Notes: generated by a model not told the origin, from the letters alone. A stretch of DNA of 64,000 bases from Archivesica marissinica (GCA_014843695.1 CM026404.1:81367938-81431937); one strand, 5' to 3'; counted from the first letter of the stretch, positions 11,065-23,020 are shown. Numbers and translations are program-made.

Positions 11065-12369
11065 AGCAGGATGTTTTGGGAGACAGTTGCATAATTATAT
11101 GAAAAATATGAAAATGCACGTGGCTTTGCGAAAATTAAAATTTTAAAACATCACCACATAATTACAAAGATTTCTAAAATCATTTAGAAACTATGAATTA
11201 TTTTGTTGATACACTGCCAACATTTTAAGTGGAATTTGTGGACGCTTGCTGGGTAAGAAGAAAATGGCCATGTAATTGTATCCAGTCATCTACCATTGCT
11301 GCGCAGCAGTCTGATTAAGAGATGTGGCGATGGGTATAGCTGCGAGCAACACAATGTTGCTTTCCAATATTTTATTCCGAACAACTAGTTATTCTAGATG
11401 CAATCTGCTTTTAGGATATAAAGAGGCTCTCATTGTGATCGCGATAAATTATAACTGCTGAATCTAGATGACATGTTTCCATTTATAAAGGAAACCGCTG
11501 ATGCTTAATGCATAGCTTGTTAGTAATATTATGAAACAAAGACGTTCGTAAATCCCCCAAACGTTATATATTTTGTGAAATCACTGACATGTCATGTATT
11601 AAAAAAGGAATATATAATGCGTTTTGCAACATTATTATATAATAGTGTAATAAGCTAACCATTTACGTGTGATGCGATACGTGGGCCCATGGTATTAGCA
11701 AAGTATTAGTGTAATTACCCACGAAAACAGGTTATAGAAAAAGATTATGACACGTGCAATAAAGTAACGTCAACAACCAAATGTCACATTCAACATCGTA
11801 TCTATTAATTAATAAATACATTACCAATAACATATTATAATCCTCAAATCATTTACTTCTGATAGATAAAACTCACGGTTAACTCAAGAATGTGCATCCA
11901 TTCAACAGTATTTGGTCACACACACGTGACCAAAACAACCATCGAAAAGGAAACAATTTCCCTGACCTATTGTCTGTTTCAAATCAATCATAATACATTC
12001 GAACCAACAAGTAAATGAAACAAAACAAAACAAAATAATAGAATTTCCCGCTCTTTTCCCATCTCCATACTTGACTCTTCTCTCTCCTATGCTCTTTATT
12101 ATTTATATATCAACCCGTGTCACAACATCTGTTAACTACTTACATGTATATACATATGTCATGTAAATGATCTGAGTTAATACAGAATAATTGAATTGAA
12201 TTGAGTAATGACGTGTGTATATGAATTCATATTTTAAATTTTTTATTTGGAAACTAACTCTCCAGTAATAGAAAAGTTTTATTCGTTTCTTGTAATTGAA
12301 AATTGAGCAGTCGTCTTGCTTTCTTAGCTTGTTATGCCAATGGTTTGTAATAAAACGTGTCTCAGCCTT
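11065..12369. other. No feature recognised
   Basis: About 1.3 kb of AT-rich anonymous DNA. No ORF of interest, no SINE, and no TIR matching other elements in this window. Confidence 0.5.
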
Positions 12370-12512
12370 GAATATCTCATAGCGGAGAGAATTACCATAA
12401 GCTCATGTAGCTTTCAATTCAATCCACTTGTCTTGATAGTTGTATTGTATGGATGTTATATGTACATATGTTATATGTCATGTTTATCTTGATAAATAAA
12501 ATATGTTTAAAC
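12370..12512 (+). mobile_element. 3' end of a non-LTR retrotransposon (remnant)
   Basis: The stretch aagctcatgtagctttcaattcaatccacttg ... cttgataaataaaat(atgtttaaacc) aligns by eye with the insertion at 28469-28705, which has a target duplication. This is probably the 3' UTR and end of the same LINE family. Confidence 0.55.
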
Positions 12513-12909
12513 CAATATCTCATACATATATTATAATATATGCTATCAATACAGATACTAATAATCCAATAAAAGGATGTGCAGAATGTTAACGTTTGAA
12601 ACGTCCCTCGATATTACCAAGCAGTGATCAGTGAAGTGAACAATGCCAACGGTAGCTATAGATATGATTTAGGAGAAGTATTTGACATAGCTAGTACTTC
12701 ACTGGAGGACATACAAGCTGGTTGTTCGCGTTATAGCTCATACATATTTCACAAGACAGTTCATTTTCTTCATAATACGGTGATTGCAGTAAATGATTAA
12801 ATAATGGTGCGGAGATATGAGACGGTAAGTCGGTTTTTGCTTTTTTTAATTCCTGATATATACTTGAGATTATTTTGTTTTACATTTTTTTATATTTAAG
12901 TTTATTAAG
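12513..12909. other. No feature recognised
   Basis: About 400 bases without coding signal. Bases 12896-12930 resemble the terminal tttattaagcgtcgctaccggtt of SINE-A joined directly to SINE-D sequence. Confidence 0.45.
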
Positions 12910-13130
12910 CGTCGCTACCGGTTCCCCCATTTGAGTGACAGGCACTTTACCTAGCAACACATTGCCTGGGCAGGCTCCAACGGTTAATCAGTGCACCAAT
13001 CTCCGTAAGAAGCTGCCAACTTCATATAAATAGACACGGTCTGAGCGGAGCTCGAACCCGTGACCATCAGTGATGATAGGTTACAGTGGTATAAAAGCCA
13101 GCGAACTTAACCACTCGATCACGGAGGGGG
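12910..13130 (-). mobile_element. SINE-D copy, minus strand
   Basis: Reverse complement of the SINE-D body and head: caggctccaacggttaatca, aagctgccaacttcatat, and the head ending ccactcgatcacggagg. The far end (12900-12935) shows gtcgctaccggtt, a SINE-A terminal motif, suggesting insertion into or recombination with a SINE-A fragment. Confidence 0.8.
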
Positions 13131-14088
13131 ACACCTGATATTAAATAAGGTATATACTATATATAAAGGTTGTCGGAATAACCCACGGGCCTCCGTATAT
13201 AATATCATAGCCATGCACATTGGTATACCCACATTTGCTAAAATTATATCATCAGTGCGTGCTATTTTCATTTATCTAATTTTAATATAGATATTTATAA
13301 TTGCTTTATTAATCCAATGAAATACCGTTATACACGAAATGACGTGACTTCTCTTTGGAGTTGGTTCTAAAGTGAAACTAAAATTGAGATTTTGACGTCA
13401 CGAGGTTGTGCTAGATACTAGACACGTATTAAACAGATGACAACTCTATATTTATATTTCGGTTATGGTTTTATAGTTTTGAAGATATCTATATATATAG
13501 ACGCAATAACTGAGAGACAAGGATGACATGAATATATTAATATATATTATGATAGGGTATATTCTAAAAGTCACAACACACATACACACATATATAATTA
13601 CATTATATAAATATGATTTTATTAAGGAATCTTGTAAATACATGCAGTTATACCAGAATGTGGATATAGAGGACAGTTTCGAGTCGGTTTCGAGTCTCGA
13701 GTCTATAGATGATTCGAGTCTATACAAAATGGTCTCTATCAGCCCCGAGCGACTCGATGAACCGTTGAGGCATGCTCCCGACGTTCACTCTTCACGTCTT
13801 AACCCTTTTCATGCTGGGTAAAATGAAAACTCAAAATAGTTCAAATAAGTGTAGCAGACGACAATTCATTACTGTTGTTTTCTTATTTGTAACTGAAAAC
13901 TCATTAGAACAGTGTCATGACGACCCAACTGTAATGCAATAGTTGTCTGTAGTTTTCATTGTTATCGAGTAAAGAGGTAATGGTATGGTTTATGAGCTAT
14001 GAGTTAGAATTGTGTAAATTGTGATAACAAAATAATGAATTTTGACTTGAAATCATAATGGTGTTTTTTAAACACTTTATTTATTTTA
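13131..14088. other. No supported gene; one exon-like stretch
   Basis: About 950 bases. A 97-codon + strand ORF (13528-13821) ends in an acidic, Ser-rich stretch (about 13660-13800) with non-AT-biased codons. It has no recognisable domain and no clear splice partner. Bases 13799-13820 (ttaacccttttcatgctggg) resemble the start of TTAA-target DNA transposons, but no second end was found. Confidence 0.35.
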
Positions 14089-14170
14089 CAGTGATTGCGA
14101 AGCAAGTTCTAACAACTTATATTAATCACTCTCGTTGGCGCGGATGAAAGCGTAAATGTGGTCATAATGG
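14089..14170 (-). mobile_element. SINE-C 3' fragment
   Basis: SINE-C has head gtccgattagcgcagtggtt, a cctcggaccgggaagtatg body, ttttctccgggtactccgg, and a tail gtgattaatataagttgtta plus gcttcgcaatcgttgtaaaa. This minus-strand fragment carries only the tail and the ttggcgcggatgaaagcgt junction. Confidence 0.75.
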
Positions 14171-14487
14171 TTGAGTTGTTTGTTAATGGAACCGTTAGGT
14201 TGTGCTACAAGAAAGTTATTCCGAATTGTGCATGATGAAATATTGCTGGGATACAGAACATAACTTTATTTTCTCAAAACATATGTATGTTATTTGAGGT
14301 TACACATATTCTAACAATAGCATATTTCGATATCATTTACTAATTCAAACAAAACAAATTCAAATATAAGTATCCATCTATATGATGACTCGGTGCTGGT
14401 TGCAACAATTACTGCTCTAGCTAGTGTGACGTAGTTATCCTTTTTATTATATTCTCATATATGTGCATTACATCATATACACTTAAC
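14171..14487. other. No feature recognised
   Basis: About 315 bases of AT-rich anonymous DNA. Confidence 0.5.
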
Positions 14488-14826
14488 GGATCTGTAGTCC
14501 AGTGGGAGAGAGAAGAGGCAATGTGGAAATTAAATGCCTTGTCTAAGGACACAATCGTAACGGCTCCAGCGGGGCTCGAACACCAGACCTTTCGCACCTG
14601 AAGCGAACGCGCATCCACTGCACTATCACGACGATATGTGGGACTCTAAACCGATGTCTCGTGTCGGTGCTGTACACCGTACACGTAAAAGAACCAGAGG
14701 AGACTCTGGAATAGGTCTCTGTTTGTATCATTGCACTATCCTCCAAACATCTAAAATTATTAATCTGTTCAGGAGGTGTTGCTCATATGGTAGCGACGAT
14801 AAATAAACGTAAAATACACACACACA
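14488..14826 (+). mobile_element. Chimeric SINE: SINE-A head tip, inverted SINE-B, SINE-A body
   Basis: Bases 14488-14507 are the first part of the SINE-A head (cggatctgtagtccagtg). Bases 14508-14635 are SINE-B in reverse orientation, from body to A box. From 14638 the SINE-A body resumes (gggactctaaaccgatgtct) and runs to the end at about 14826. The rest of the SINE-A head and the SINE-B tail are missing, so this is insertion plus deletion or a template switch. Confidence 0.75.
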
Positions 14827-15116
14827 CACTTTGTATATGAGGTGACTTATAGGCCCACTGGGTCGGGTGCAACATTTTGTATATATTTGTTTATTATTTA
14901 TGTTTAATGCACATATAATAAAATAATTTCTCTAATTTTTCTCACAAACACATAACACCTCATCATGGCAAAATACATAGCCATTCATTAGACAAGAATT
15001 ACCAATAGACTAATGATCATATCAGGGTTGATACTAATTAACAGCTGTTTCTAAACAATATAAATGAACCAGAAATGCTGCATGCACGTATTAAGTTTTA
15101 ATCGTTATTATTAGTT
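14827..15116. other. No gene; possible LINE-related sequence
   Basis: About 290 bases. The fragment aaatacatagccattcatta resembles a motif of the LINE 3' region seen at 15310. Otherwise anonymous. Confidence 0.4.
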
Positions 15117-15240
15117 TAAACTTTATTTATCAGAAATACAAGACTTGATTTATTTTACAACGATGTGCGAAGCAAGTTCTAACAACTTATATTAATCACT
15201 CTCGTTGGCGCGGATGAGAGCGTATATGTGGTCAGTGGTT
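15117..15240 (-). mobile_element. SINE-C, 3' part (interrupted copy)
   Basis: Tail and pre-tail of SINE-C in reverse orientation (cttatattaatcactctcgt, ttggcgcggatgagagcgta). The remainder of the same copy lies at 15591-15705, beyond an inserted LINE 3' fragment. Confidence 0.75.
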
Positions 15241-15590
15241 TTAATCTTTATTAAAGTCTCATCTATGTACATACATGTAATACAAACACAAATATAAATA
15301 ATCAGATTAAAAGTACATAGCCATTCTGAATAGAATTATAAGAGACATATTGCAACAAAACATATCACATTATAAAATCCCACACTACTATTAGTTAATG
15401 CTTATTTACATTCTAAAGCCAAGAAACAGTTGCTAATTTATATTTAAATACGAAATAAAACAAAATGGTATAAAACACTAAATCGAAAAACAAGCACTAG
15501 TGCGCTATTAAGAAATATTTTACAAAATCAGTTATCACCCAGGATCAGATCGAGAATGACCTAATTAGCAGTTGCTTCTTGTAGTCTGTA
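15241..15590 (-). mobile_element. LINE 3' fragment inserted into SINE-C
   Basis: The stretch ttttaatctttattaaagtctcatctatgtac is the reverse-complement end of the family also at 26675 and 27530. The short string agtgg flanks the insertion on both sides (15236-15240 and about 15587-15591). SINE-C homology stops and resumes exactly at these points. No RT reading frame remains. Confidence 0.65.
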
Positions 15591-15705
15591 CAAGTGGTGT
15601 GGGAGGAAACCGGAGTACCCGGAGAAAATCCACCTTTCCGATCTGGCGACCACCGTGCCATCTCACATTCTTCCCGTTCTGAGGATCGAACATTGGTTAT
15701 TGTAA
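15591..15705 (-). mobile_element. SINE-C, 5' part (interrupted copy)
   Basis: Contains tgtgggaggaaaccggagta, gatctggcgaccaccgtgcc and ctgaggatcgaac, that is the body and B box region of SINE-C in reverse orientation. The A box side is lost. Confidence 0.75.
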
Positions 15706-15724
15706 TTGAGCTTCTGATGATATG

Positions 15725-15790
15725 CAATTTTGCCAGAACTAAAAAAGTGAAACCCAGACTTGAACCCAGGCTATAAAAACCCTATAATTA
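15725..15790 (-). repeat. Dispersed repeat G, copy 1 (possible tRNA-like head)
   Basis: The stretch attttgccagaactaaaaaa with cagacttgaacccaggctat recurs in altered form at 29085-29172 and, inverted, at 43410-43510. On the minus strand, agcctgggttcaagtctg looks like a tRNA TΨC arm, so this may be another decayed SINE. Confidence 0.4.
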
Positions 15791-15873
15791 GAATTCACCG
15801 CCATGTTATATTAACCAGGAGTAATAGAAGGAGATATAAATATGTTATATGTCCAAAGAATAACGTGTTTTAA

Positions 15874-16372
15874 AGCGACATTACATCGCAAAAAGCAAAT
15901 AAAATGCATTTGTTTCACGTATAAATGCATTGCTACTATTAATTATTCCGAATACATTCGAACACTAACAGTGAATCAATAAACAGTGTTGTTGTGGCCT
16001 ACAAACTTTCAAAAGTGAAAGTAGGATTCCTGAAATGACGTAAGTTTGTCATTGGAGTCAATACTAAACGCCCGATACTTTTGTTTAGAGACAATTTAAC
16101 TAAGATTAGTCTACAAATAAATATGCATAGGCACAAATGTGAGATATAGCGGTAAATATGTACGATACATTGTGTTATTCAGGATACACGCATTATATTA
16201 TGCATGAATGTCGACCATATTTACATTATTTTGTTATGTCAACAAACCGCGTATACGACGCTTGTTGAAATACTCACTTACTTTTTGAGGCAAATGTTGG
16301 AAAAACAAGTATACAATATCATATGAAATTACATTCTGCAGACATTTGCGTTTTTACCGATGTAGTGTCGCT
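15874..16372. mobile_element. MITE-K, complete copy with TTAA target
   Basis: A 499-bp non-autonomous element flanked by TTAA (15870-15873 and 16373-16376). The ends are inverted: left agcgacattacatcgcaaaa, right gatgtagtgtcgct. No ORF. The TTAA target plus an AGCG start fits Kolobok- or piggyBac-type transposons; AG-starting termini favour Kolobok, but this is inference. Related copies: 28359-29068, 34887-35130 (partial), 36193-37242 and 60895-61334. Confidence 0.85.
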
Positions 16373-16791
16373 TTAAAACTGCAGAGAAAACAATAAATAG
16401 ATATAAAATTCAATAGTATGAGTTACAATAAAAGAAATATATGATAATGCTTTTACTATGAAATATGAGACTAGTTCTCATCATAAGTCATTCTCACATG
16501 ATCTCCGTAATCAGAACTGTATCTTGCAATTCAGTGAAATAAATGATAAATATTGATTTAAAGTAAGAACTATTGCACGATTTCATTATATCGAAACGTG
16601 CACATTACATTATAAATATTAGATAATTAATTACACGCTTTATAGCATTGCTCTAATGATCTGTGTATGTTATTAGCATGTTCATATATCAATAATTATT
16701 GTATGCAATCATTTCAACGTTCACAAATGTGTGACATGAGATGACACAACACACAGGAATTTTAATTAAGTGTCAGATAACATTTGCAAAT
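16373..16791. other. No gene recognised
   Basis: About 420 bases of AT-rich DNA. The last 40 bases may belong to the pogo-like MITE described at 17090-17607. Confidence 0.45.
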
Positions 16792-17084
16792 GTTACAGAC
16801 GGATCTGTAGTTCAGTGGTAACACGCTGGACTGGTAATCCAGGGATCGCAGGTTCGATCCCCCGTCTGACCCTAATAAAATGAACAGTCTTTCAGATGGG
16901 ACTTTAAACCGATGTCTCGTGTCGGTGCTGTACACCGTACACGTGAAAGAACCAGAGGAGACTCTTGCAGTGGTCTCTGTCTGTATCATTGCACTATCCT
17001 CCGAACTTCTAAAATGACTAATCTCTTCAGGAGGTGTCACTCATATGGGCAACCAGGTAGCGACGATAAATAAACGTAAAACAC
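16792..17084 (+). mobile_element. SINE-A, full length, 10-bp target duplication
   Basis: Complete SINE-A with the duplication atttgcaaat at 16782-16791 and 17085-17094. The head folds as a tRNA: acceptor CAGACGG/CCGTCTG, anticodon loop ctggtaa giving GGT, B box ggttcgatccc. It ends gataaataaacgtaaaacac. One of the least decayed copies here. Confidence 0.95.
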
Positions 17085-17089
17085 ATTTG

Positions 17090-17607
17090 CAAATTGTCTG
17101 AAATTGGTCTTATTACTGGAGCTGTTGTATCACTTGGAACTGAAATATGTGATCGTATTACTGAATAACGGGGTGGTCCTATTATAGGGGTTTGTGACTA
17201 TTGAAAATATAGAAATATATTATATATATATGTGTGTGTTTTACGTTTATTTATCGTCGCTACCGGTTGCCCATATTAGCGACGCTTCCTGAAGAGATTA
17301 GTTATTTTAGATTTTGGAGGATAGTGCATGATACAGACAGAGACCCATTCTAGAGTCTCCTCTGGTTCTTTTACGTGCACGGTGTAAAGCACCGACACGA
17401 GACCTCGGTTTAACGTCCCATCTGAAAGACTGTTAATTTTGTTAGGGTCAGACGGGGGATTGAACCTGCGATCCCTGAATTACCAGTCCAGCGTGTTACC
17501 ACTGGACTACATATCCGTCTGTATATATATATATTCGTTCTGAGAAATACTGATCTTAATAGCGGGGTGGTCTTAATATAGGAATGGTCTTTATACGTTT
17601 TTTACTG
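17090..17607. mobile_element. Pogo/mariner-like MITE, interrupted by SINE-A
   Basis: The right end reads cgttttttactg followed by TA. Read from that end, cagtaaaaaacg ... gaccaccccgctatta matches the element at 58464 (cagtaaaaaccctctatgcg, ggtcgt and accacccc motifs). Similarity to that copy also spans caaattgtctgaaattggtc at the left, possibly continuing beyond the SINE at 16792. A SINE-A copy sits inside at 17231-17521. The left terminus is not fixed. Confidence 0.6.
17231..17521 (-). mobile_element. SINE-A, full length, minus strand
   Basis: Runs from tgtgttttacgtttatttat to the acceptor stem ccgtctg. It is flanked on both sides by tatatatata, a plausible target duplication. The B box reads attgaacc instead of atcgaacc. 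It is inverted relative to the copy at 16792, about 150 bp away. Confidence 0.92.
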
Positions 17608-17682
17608 TATATCTAAATAGTTGTCCTACATACAATAATATTATATGGAATATAATGCGACTGATAAAGACAGTTAACTATG

Positions 17683-20600
17683 TGTTCCTACTTGCAATAT
17701 ATACTATTTGTCATGCATGCAACATATATAATGTGATAAATATAAACATTTAAATATTTGTTCCTACATGCAACACATATAATGTGAATTATATAAACAT
17801 TTAAATATTTGTTCCTATGTTCAATATATATAACGTGATTTATATAAACATTTAAACAGTTGTTCCTACATGCAATGTATATAATGTTATTTATATAAAC
17901 ATTTAAACATTTGTTCCTACATGCAATGTATATAATGTTATTTATATAAACATTTAAACATGTGTTCCTACATGCAATGTACATAATGTTATTTATATAA
18001 ACATTTAAACATTTGTTCCTACATGCAATATAAATAATGTGATTTATATAAACATTTGTTCCTACATGCAATATATATAACGCGATTTATATAAACATTT
18101 GTTCCTACATGCGATATATATAATGTGATTTATATAAACATTTGTTCCTACATGCGATATATATAATGTGATTTATATAAACATTTGTTCCTACATGCAA
18201 TATATAACGTGATTTATATAAACATTTGTTCCTACATGCAATATATATAACGTGATTTATATAAACATTTGTTCCTACATGCAATATATAACGTGATTTA
18301 TATAAACATTTGTTCCTACATGCAATATATAACGTGATTTATATAAACATTTGTTCCTACATGCAATATATAACGTGATTTATATAAACATTTGTTCCTA
18401 CATGCAATATATAATGTGATTTATATAAACATTTGTTCCTACATGCGATATATATAATGTGATTTATATAAACATTTGTTCCTACATGCGATATATATAA
18501 TGTGATTTATATAAACATTTGTTCCTACATGCAATATATAACGTGATTTATATAAACATTTGTTCCTACATGCAATATATAATGTGATTTATATAAACAT
18601 TTGTTCCTACATGCGATATATATAATGTGATTTATATAAACATTTGTTCCTACATGCGATATATATAATGTGATTTATATAAACATTTGTTCCTACATGC
18701 AATATATAACGTGATTTATATAAACATTTGTTCCTACATGCAATATATATAATGTGATTTATATAAACATTTGTTCCTACATGCAATATATAACGTGATT
18801 TATATAAACATTTGTTCCTACATGCAATATATATAACGTGATTTATATAAACATTTGTTCCTACATGCAATATATAACGTGATTTATATAAACATTTGTT
18901 CCTACATGCAATATATATAACGTGATTTATATAAACATTTGTTCCTACATGCAATATATATAACGTGATTTATATAAACATTTGTTCCTACATGCAATAT
19001 ATAACGTGATTTATAAACATTTGTTCCTACATGCAATAATAACGTGATTTATATAAACATTTGTTCCTACATGCATATATAACGTGATTTATATAAACAT
19101 TTGTTCCTAAATGCAATATATAACGTGATTTTATATACATTTGTTCCTACATGCAATATATATAACGTGATTTATATAACCATTTGTTCCTACATGCATA
19201 TATATAATGTGATTTATATAACCATTTGTTCCTACATGCAATATATAACGTGATTTATATAAACATTTGTTCCTACATGCAATATATAACGTGATTTATA
19301 TAAACATTTGTTCCTACATGCAATATAACGTGATTTATATAAACATTGTTCCTAAATGCAATATATATAACGTGATTTATATAAACATTTGTTCCTACAT
19401 GCAATATATATAACGTGATTTATATAAACATTTGTTCCTACATGCAATATATATAATGTGATTTATATAAACATTTGTTCCTACATGCAATATATAACGT
19501 GATTTATATAAACATTTGTTCCTACATGCAATATATAACGTGATTTATATAAACATTTGTTCCTACATGCAATATATAACGTGATTTATATAAACATTTG
19601 TTCCTAAATGCAATATATATAACGTGATTTATATAAACATTTGTTCCTACATGCAATATATAACGTGATTTATATAAACATTTGTTCCTACATGCAATAT
19701 ATAACGTGATTTATATAAACATTTGTTCCTACATGCAATATATATAACGTGATTTATATAAACATTTGTTCCTACATGCAATATATATAATGTGATTTAT
19801 ATAAACATTTGTTCCTACATGCAATATATAACGTGATTTATATAAACATTTGTTCCTACATGCAATATATAACGTGATTTATATAAACATTTGTTCCTAC
19901 ATGCAATATATAACGTGATTTATATAAACATTTGTTCCTAAATGCAATATATATAACGTGATTTATATAAACATTTGTTCCTACATGCAATATATAACGT
20001 GATTTATATAAACATTTGTTCCTACATGCAATATATAACGTGATTTATATAAACATTTGTTCCTAAATGCAATATATATAACGTGATTTATATAAACATT
20101 TGTNNNNNNNNNNNNNNNNNNNNNNNNNNNNNNNNNNNNNNNNNNNNNNNNNNNNNNNNNNNNNNNNNNNNNNNNNNNNNNNNNNNNNNNNNNNNNNNNN
20201 NNNNNNNNNNNNNNNNNNNNNNNNNNNNNNNNNNNNNNNNNNNNNNNNNNNNNNNNNNNNNNNNNNNNNNNNNNNNNNNNNNNNNNNNNNNNNNNNNNNN
20301 NNNNNNNNNNNNNNNNNNNNNNNNNNNNNNNNNNNNNNNNNNNNNNNNNNNNNNNNNNNNNNNNNNNNNNNNNNNNNNNNNNNNNNNNNNNNNNNNNNNN
20401 NNNNNNNNNNNNNNNNNNNNNNNNNNNNNNNNNNNNNNNNNNNNNNNNNNNNNNNNNNNNNNNNNNNNNNNNNNNNNNNNNNNNNNNNNNNNNNNNNNNN
20501 NNNNNNNNNNNNNNNNNNNNNNNNNNNNNNNNNNNNNNNNNNNNNNNNNNNNNNNNNNNNNNNNNNNNNNNNNNNNNNNNNNNNNNNNNNNNNNNNNNNN

Positions 20601-22535
20601 NNNNNNNNNNNNNNNNNNNNNNNNNNNNNNNNNNNNNNNNNNNNNNNNNNNNNNNNNNNNNNNNNNNNNNNNNNNNNNNNNNNNNNNNNNNNNNNNNNNN
20701 NNNNNNNNNNNNNNNNNNNNNNNNNNNNNNNNNNNNNNNNNNNNNNNNNNNNNNNNNNNNNNNNNNNNNNNNNNNNNNNNNNNNNNNNNNNNNNNNNNNN
20801 NNNNNNNNNNNNNNNNNNNNNNNNNNNNNNNNNNNNNNNNNNNNNNNNNNNNNNNNNNNNNNNNNNNNNNNNNNNNNNNNNNNNNNNNNNNNNNNNNNNN
20901 NNNNNNNNNNNNNNNNNNNNNNNNNNNNNNNNNNNNNNNNNNNNNNNNNNNNNNNNNNNNNNNNNNNNNNNNNNNNNNNNNNNNNNNNNNNNNNNNNNNN
21001 NNNNNNNNNNNNNNNNNNNNNNNNNNNNNNNNNNNNNNNNNNNNNNNNNNNNNNNNNNNNNNNNNNNNNNNNNNNNNNNNNNNNNNNNNNNNNNNNNNNN
21101 NNNATATATAACGTGATTTTTATAAACATTTGTTCTACATGCAATATATATAACGTGATTTATATAAACATTTGTTCCTACATGCAATATATATAATGTG
21201 ATTTATATAAACATTTGTTCCTACATGCAATATATAACGTGATTTATATAAACATTTGTTCCTACATGCAATATATAACGTGATTTATATAAACATTTGT
21301 TCCTACATGCAATATATAACGTGATTTATATAAACATTTGTTCCTAAATGCAATATATATAACGTGATTTATATAAACATTTGTTCCTACATGCGATATA
21401 TATAATGTGATTTATATAAACATTTGTTCCTACATGCAATATATAACGTGATTTATATAAACATTTGTTCCTACATGCAATATATATAACGTGATTTATA
21501 TAAACATTTGTTCCTACATGCAATATATATAACGTGATTTATATAAACATTTGTTCCTACATGCAATATATATAATGTGATTTATATAAACATTTGTTCC
21601 TACATGCAATATATAACGTGATTTATATAAACATTTGTTCCTACATGCAATATATAACGTGATTTATATAAACATTTGTTCCTACATGCAATATATAACG
21701 TGATTTATATAAACATTTGTTCCTAAATGCAATATATATAACGTGATTTATATAAACATTTGTTCCTACATGCAATATATAACGTGATTTATATAAACAT
21801 TTGTTCCTACATGCAATATATAACGTGATTTATATAAACATTTGTTCCTAAATGCAATATATATAACGTGATTTATATAAACATTTGTTCCTACATGCAA
21901 TATATAACGTGATTTATATAAACATTTGTTCCTACATGCAATATATATAACGTGATTTATATAAACATTTGTTCCTACATGCAATATATAACGTGATTTA
22001 TATAAACATTTGTTCCTACATGCAATATATATAACGTGATTTATATAAACATTTGTTCCTACATGCAATATATATAATGTGATTTATATAAACATTTGTT
22101 CCTACATGCAATATATAACGTGATTTATATAAACATTTGTTCCTACATGCAATATATAACGTGATTTATATAAACATTTGTTCCTACATGCAATATATAA
22201 CGTGATTTATATAAACATTTGTTCCTAAATGCAATATATATAACGTGATTTATATAAACATTTGTTCCTACATGCAATATATAACGTGATTTATATAAAC
22301 ATTTGTTCCTACATGCAATATATAACGTGATTTATATAAACATTTGTTCCTAAATGCAATATATATAACGTGATTTATATAAACATTTGTTCCTACATGC
22401 AATATATAACGTGATTTATATAAACATTTGTTCCTACATGCAATATATATAACGTGATTTATATAAACATTTGTTCCTACATGCAATATATAACGTGATT
22501 TATATAAACATTTGTTCCTACATGCAATATATATA
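17683..22535. repeat. Satellite-like tandem array, 41/43-bp and 51-bp units
   Basis: The main unit is about 41 bp (tgcaatatataacgtgattt then atataaacatttgttcctaca), with a 43-bp form that has an extra TA. The first 330 bp use a longer, roughly 51-bp unit with an extra atttaaac. More than 90 units are visible outside the gap. Variant units (aaatgc, gcgatat, aatgtg) recur in the same order, indicating higher-order duplication. ORFs here arise from the repeat and are not annotated. Confidence 0.97.
20104..21103. other. Assembly gap (1000 N)
   Basis: Exactly 1000 undefined bases inside the satellite array. The round number suggests a placeholder, so the true array length is unknown. Confidence 0.98.
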
Positions 22536-22552
22536 ATAACTTTGTCAAGTGT

Positions 22553-22612
22553 TTATATTTGCTGTAATGTATGTACATCGATGAGACTAAAATAAAGATG
22601 AAAACTAAAAAT
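22553..22612 (+). mobile_element. 3' end of a non-LTR element (short)
   Basis: The strings atgtatgtacatcgatgaga and ctaaaataaag match the terminal sequence of the LINE family seen inverted at 15241, 26675 and 27530. Only the end is present, directly after the satellite array. Confidence 0.5.
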
Positions 22613-22736
22613 AAACTAACTATAATCTACAAGATGAAGAATGGCCCAACTCCTGATTCTCTTTCTGCTCTAGCGCCACCAAGTGTAAGGAAAACTTCGT
22701 GGTATAATTTACGCAATTCCGATGATATCTAATTTA

Positions 22737-23020
22737 TGTGTTTTACGTTTATTTATCGTCGCTACCGGTTACCCATATGGGCCACGCCTCCTGAAGAGAT
22801 TAGTCATTTTAGATTTTTGGAGGATAGTGCAACGGTACAGACAGAGACCCATTCCAGAGCCTCCTCTGGTTCTTTTACGTGCACGGTGTAAAGCACCTAC
22901 ACGAGACCTCGGTTTAAAGTCCCATCTGAAAGAATATTATTACGGTCAGACGGGGGATCGGACCTGCGATCCCTGGATTACCAGTCCATCGTGTTAACCA
23001 CTGAACTATAGATCCGTCTG
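22737..23020 (-). mobile_element. SINE-A, nearly full length, minus strand
   Basis: From gtgttttacgtttatttatc to gatccgtctg. Slightly decayed: the tRNA loop reads tccatcgtgttaaccactga and there is a deletion in the body near 22935. Confidence 0.9.

Noticed and set aside
9991..11094. 367-codon ORF with a VFRIGSA repeat
   Set aside because: It is the 36-bp array read in one frame. The complementary strand is equally open.
13799..13820. piggyBac-like left end ttaacccttttcatgctgg
   Set aside because: No inverted partner with a second TTAA was found within several hundred bases.
16797..16872. tRNA-Thr(GGT)-like sequence
   Set aside because: It folds like a tRNA with both pol III boxes, but it is the head of a full-length SINE-A with a target duplication around the whole SINE, so it is not a tRNA gene. 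The same applies to the SINE-B, C, D and E heads.
19981..21187. ORFs of 338-387 codons spanning undefined residues
   Set aside because: They read through the 1000-N assembly gap and the satellite array, so they carry no information.
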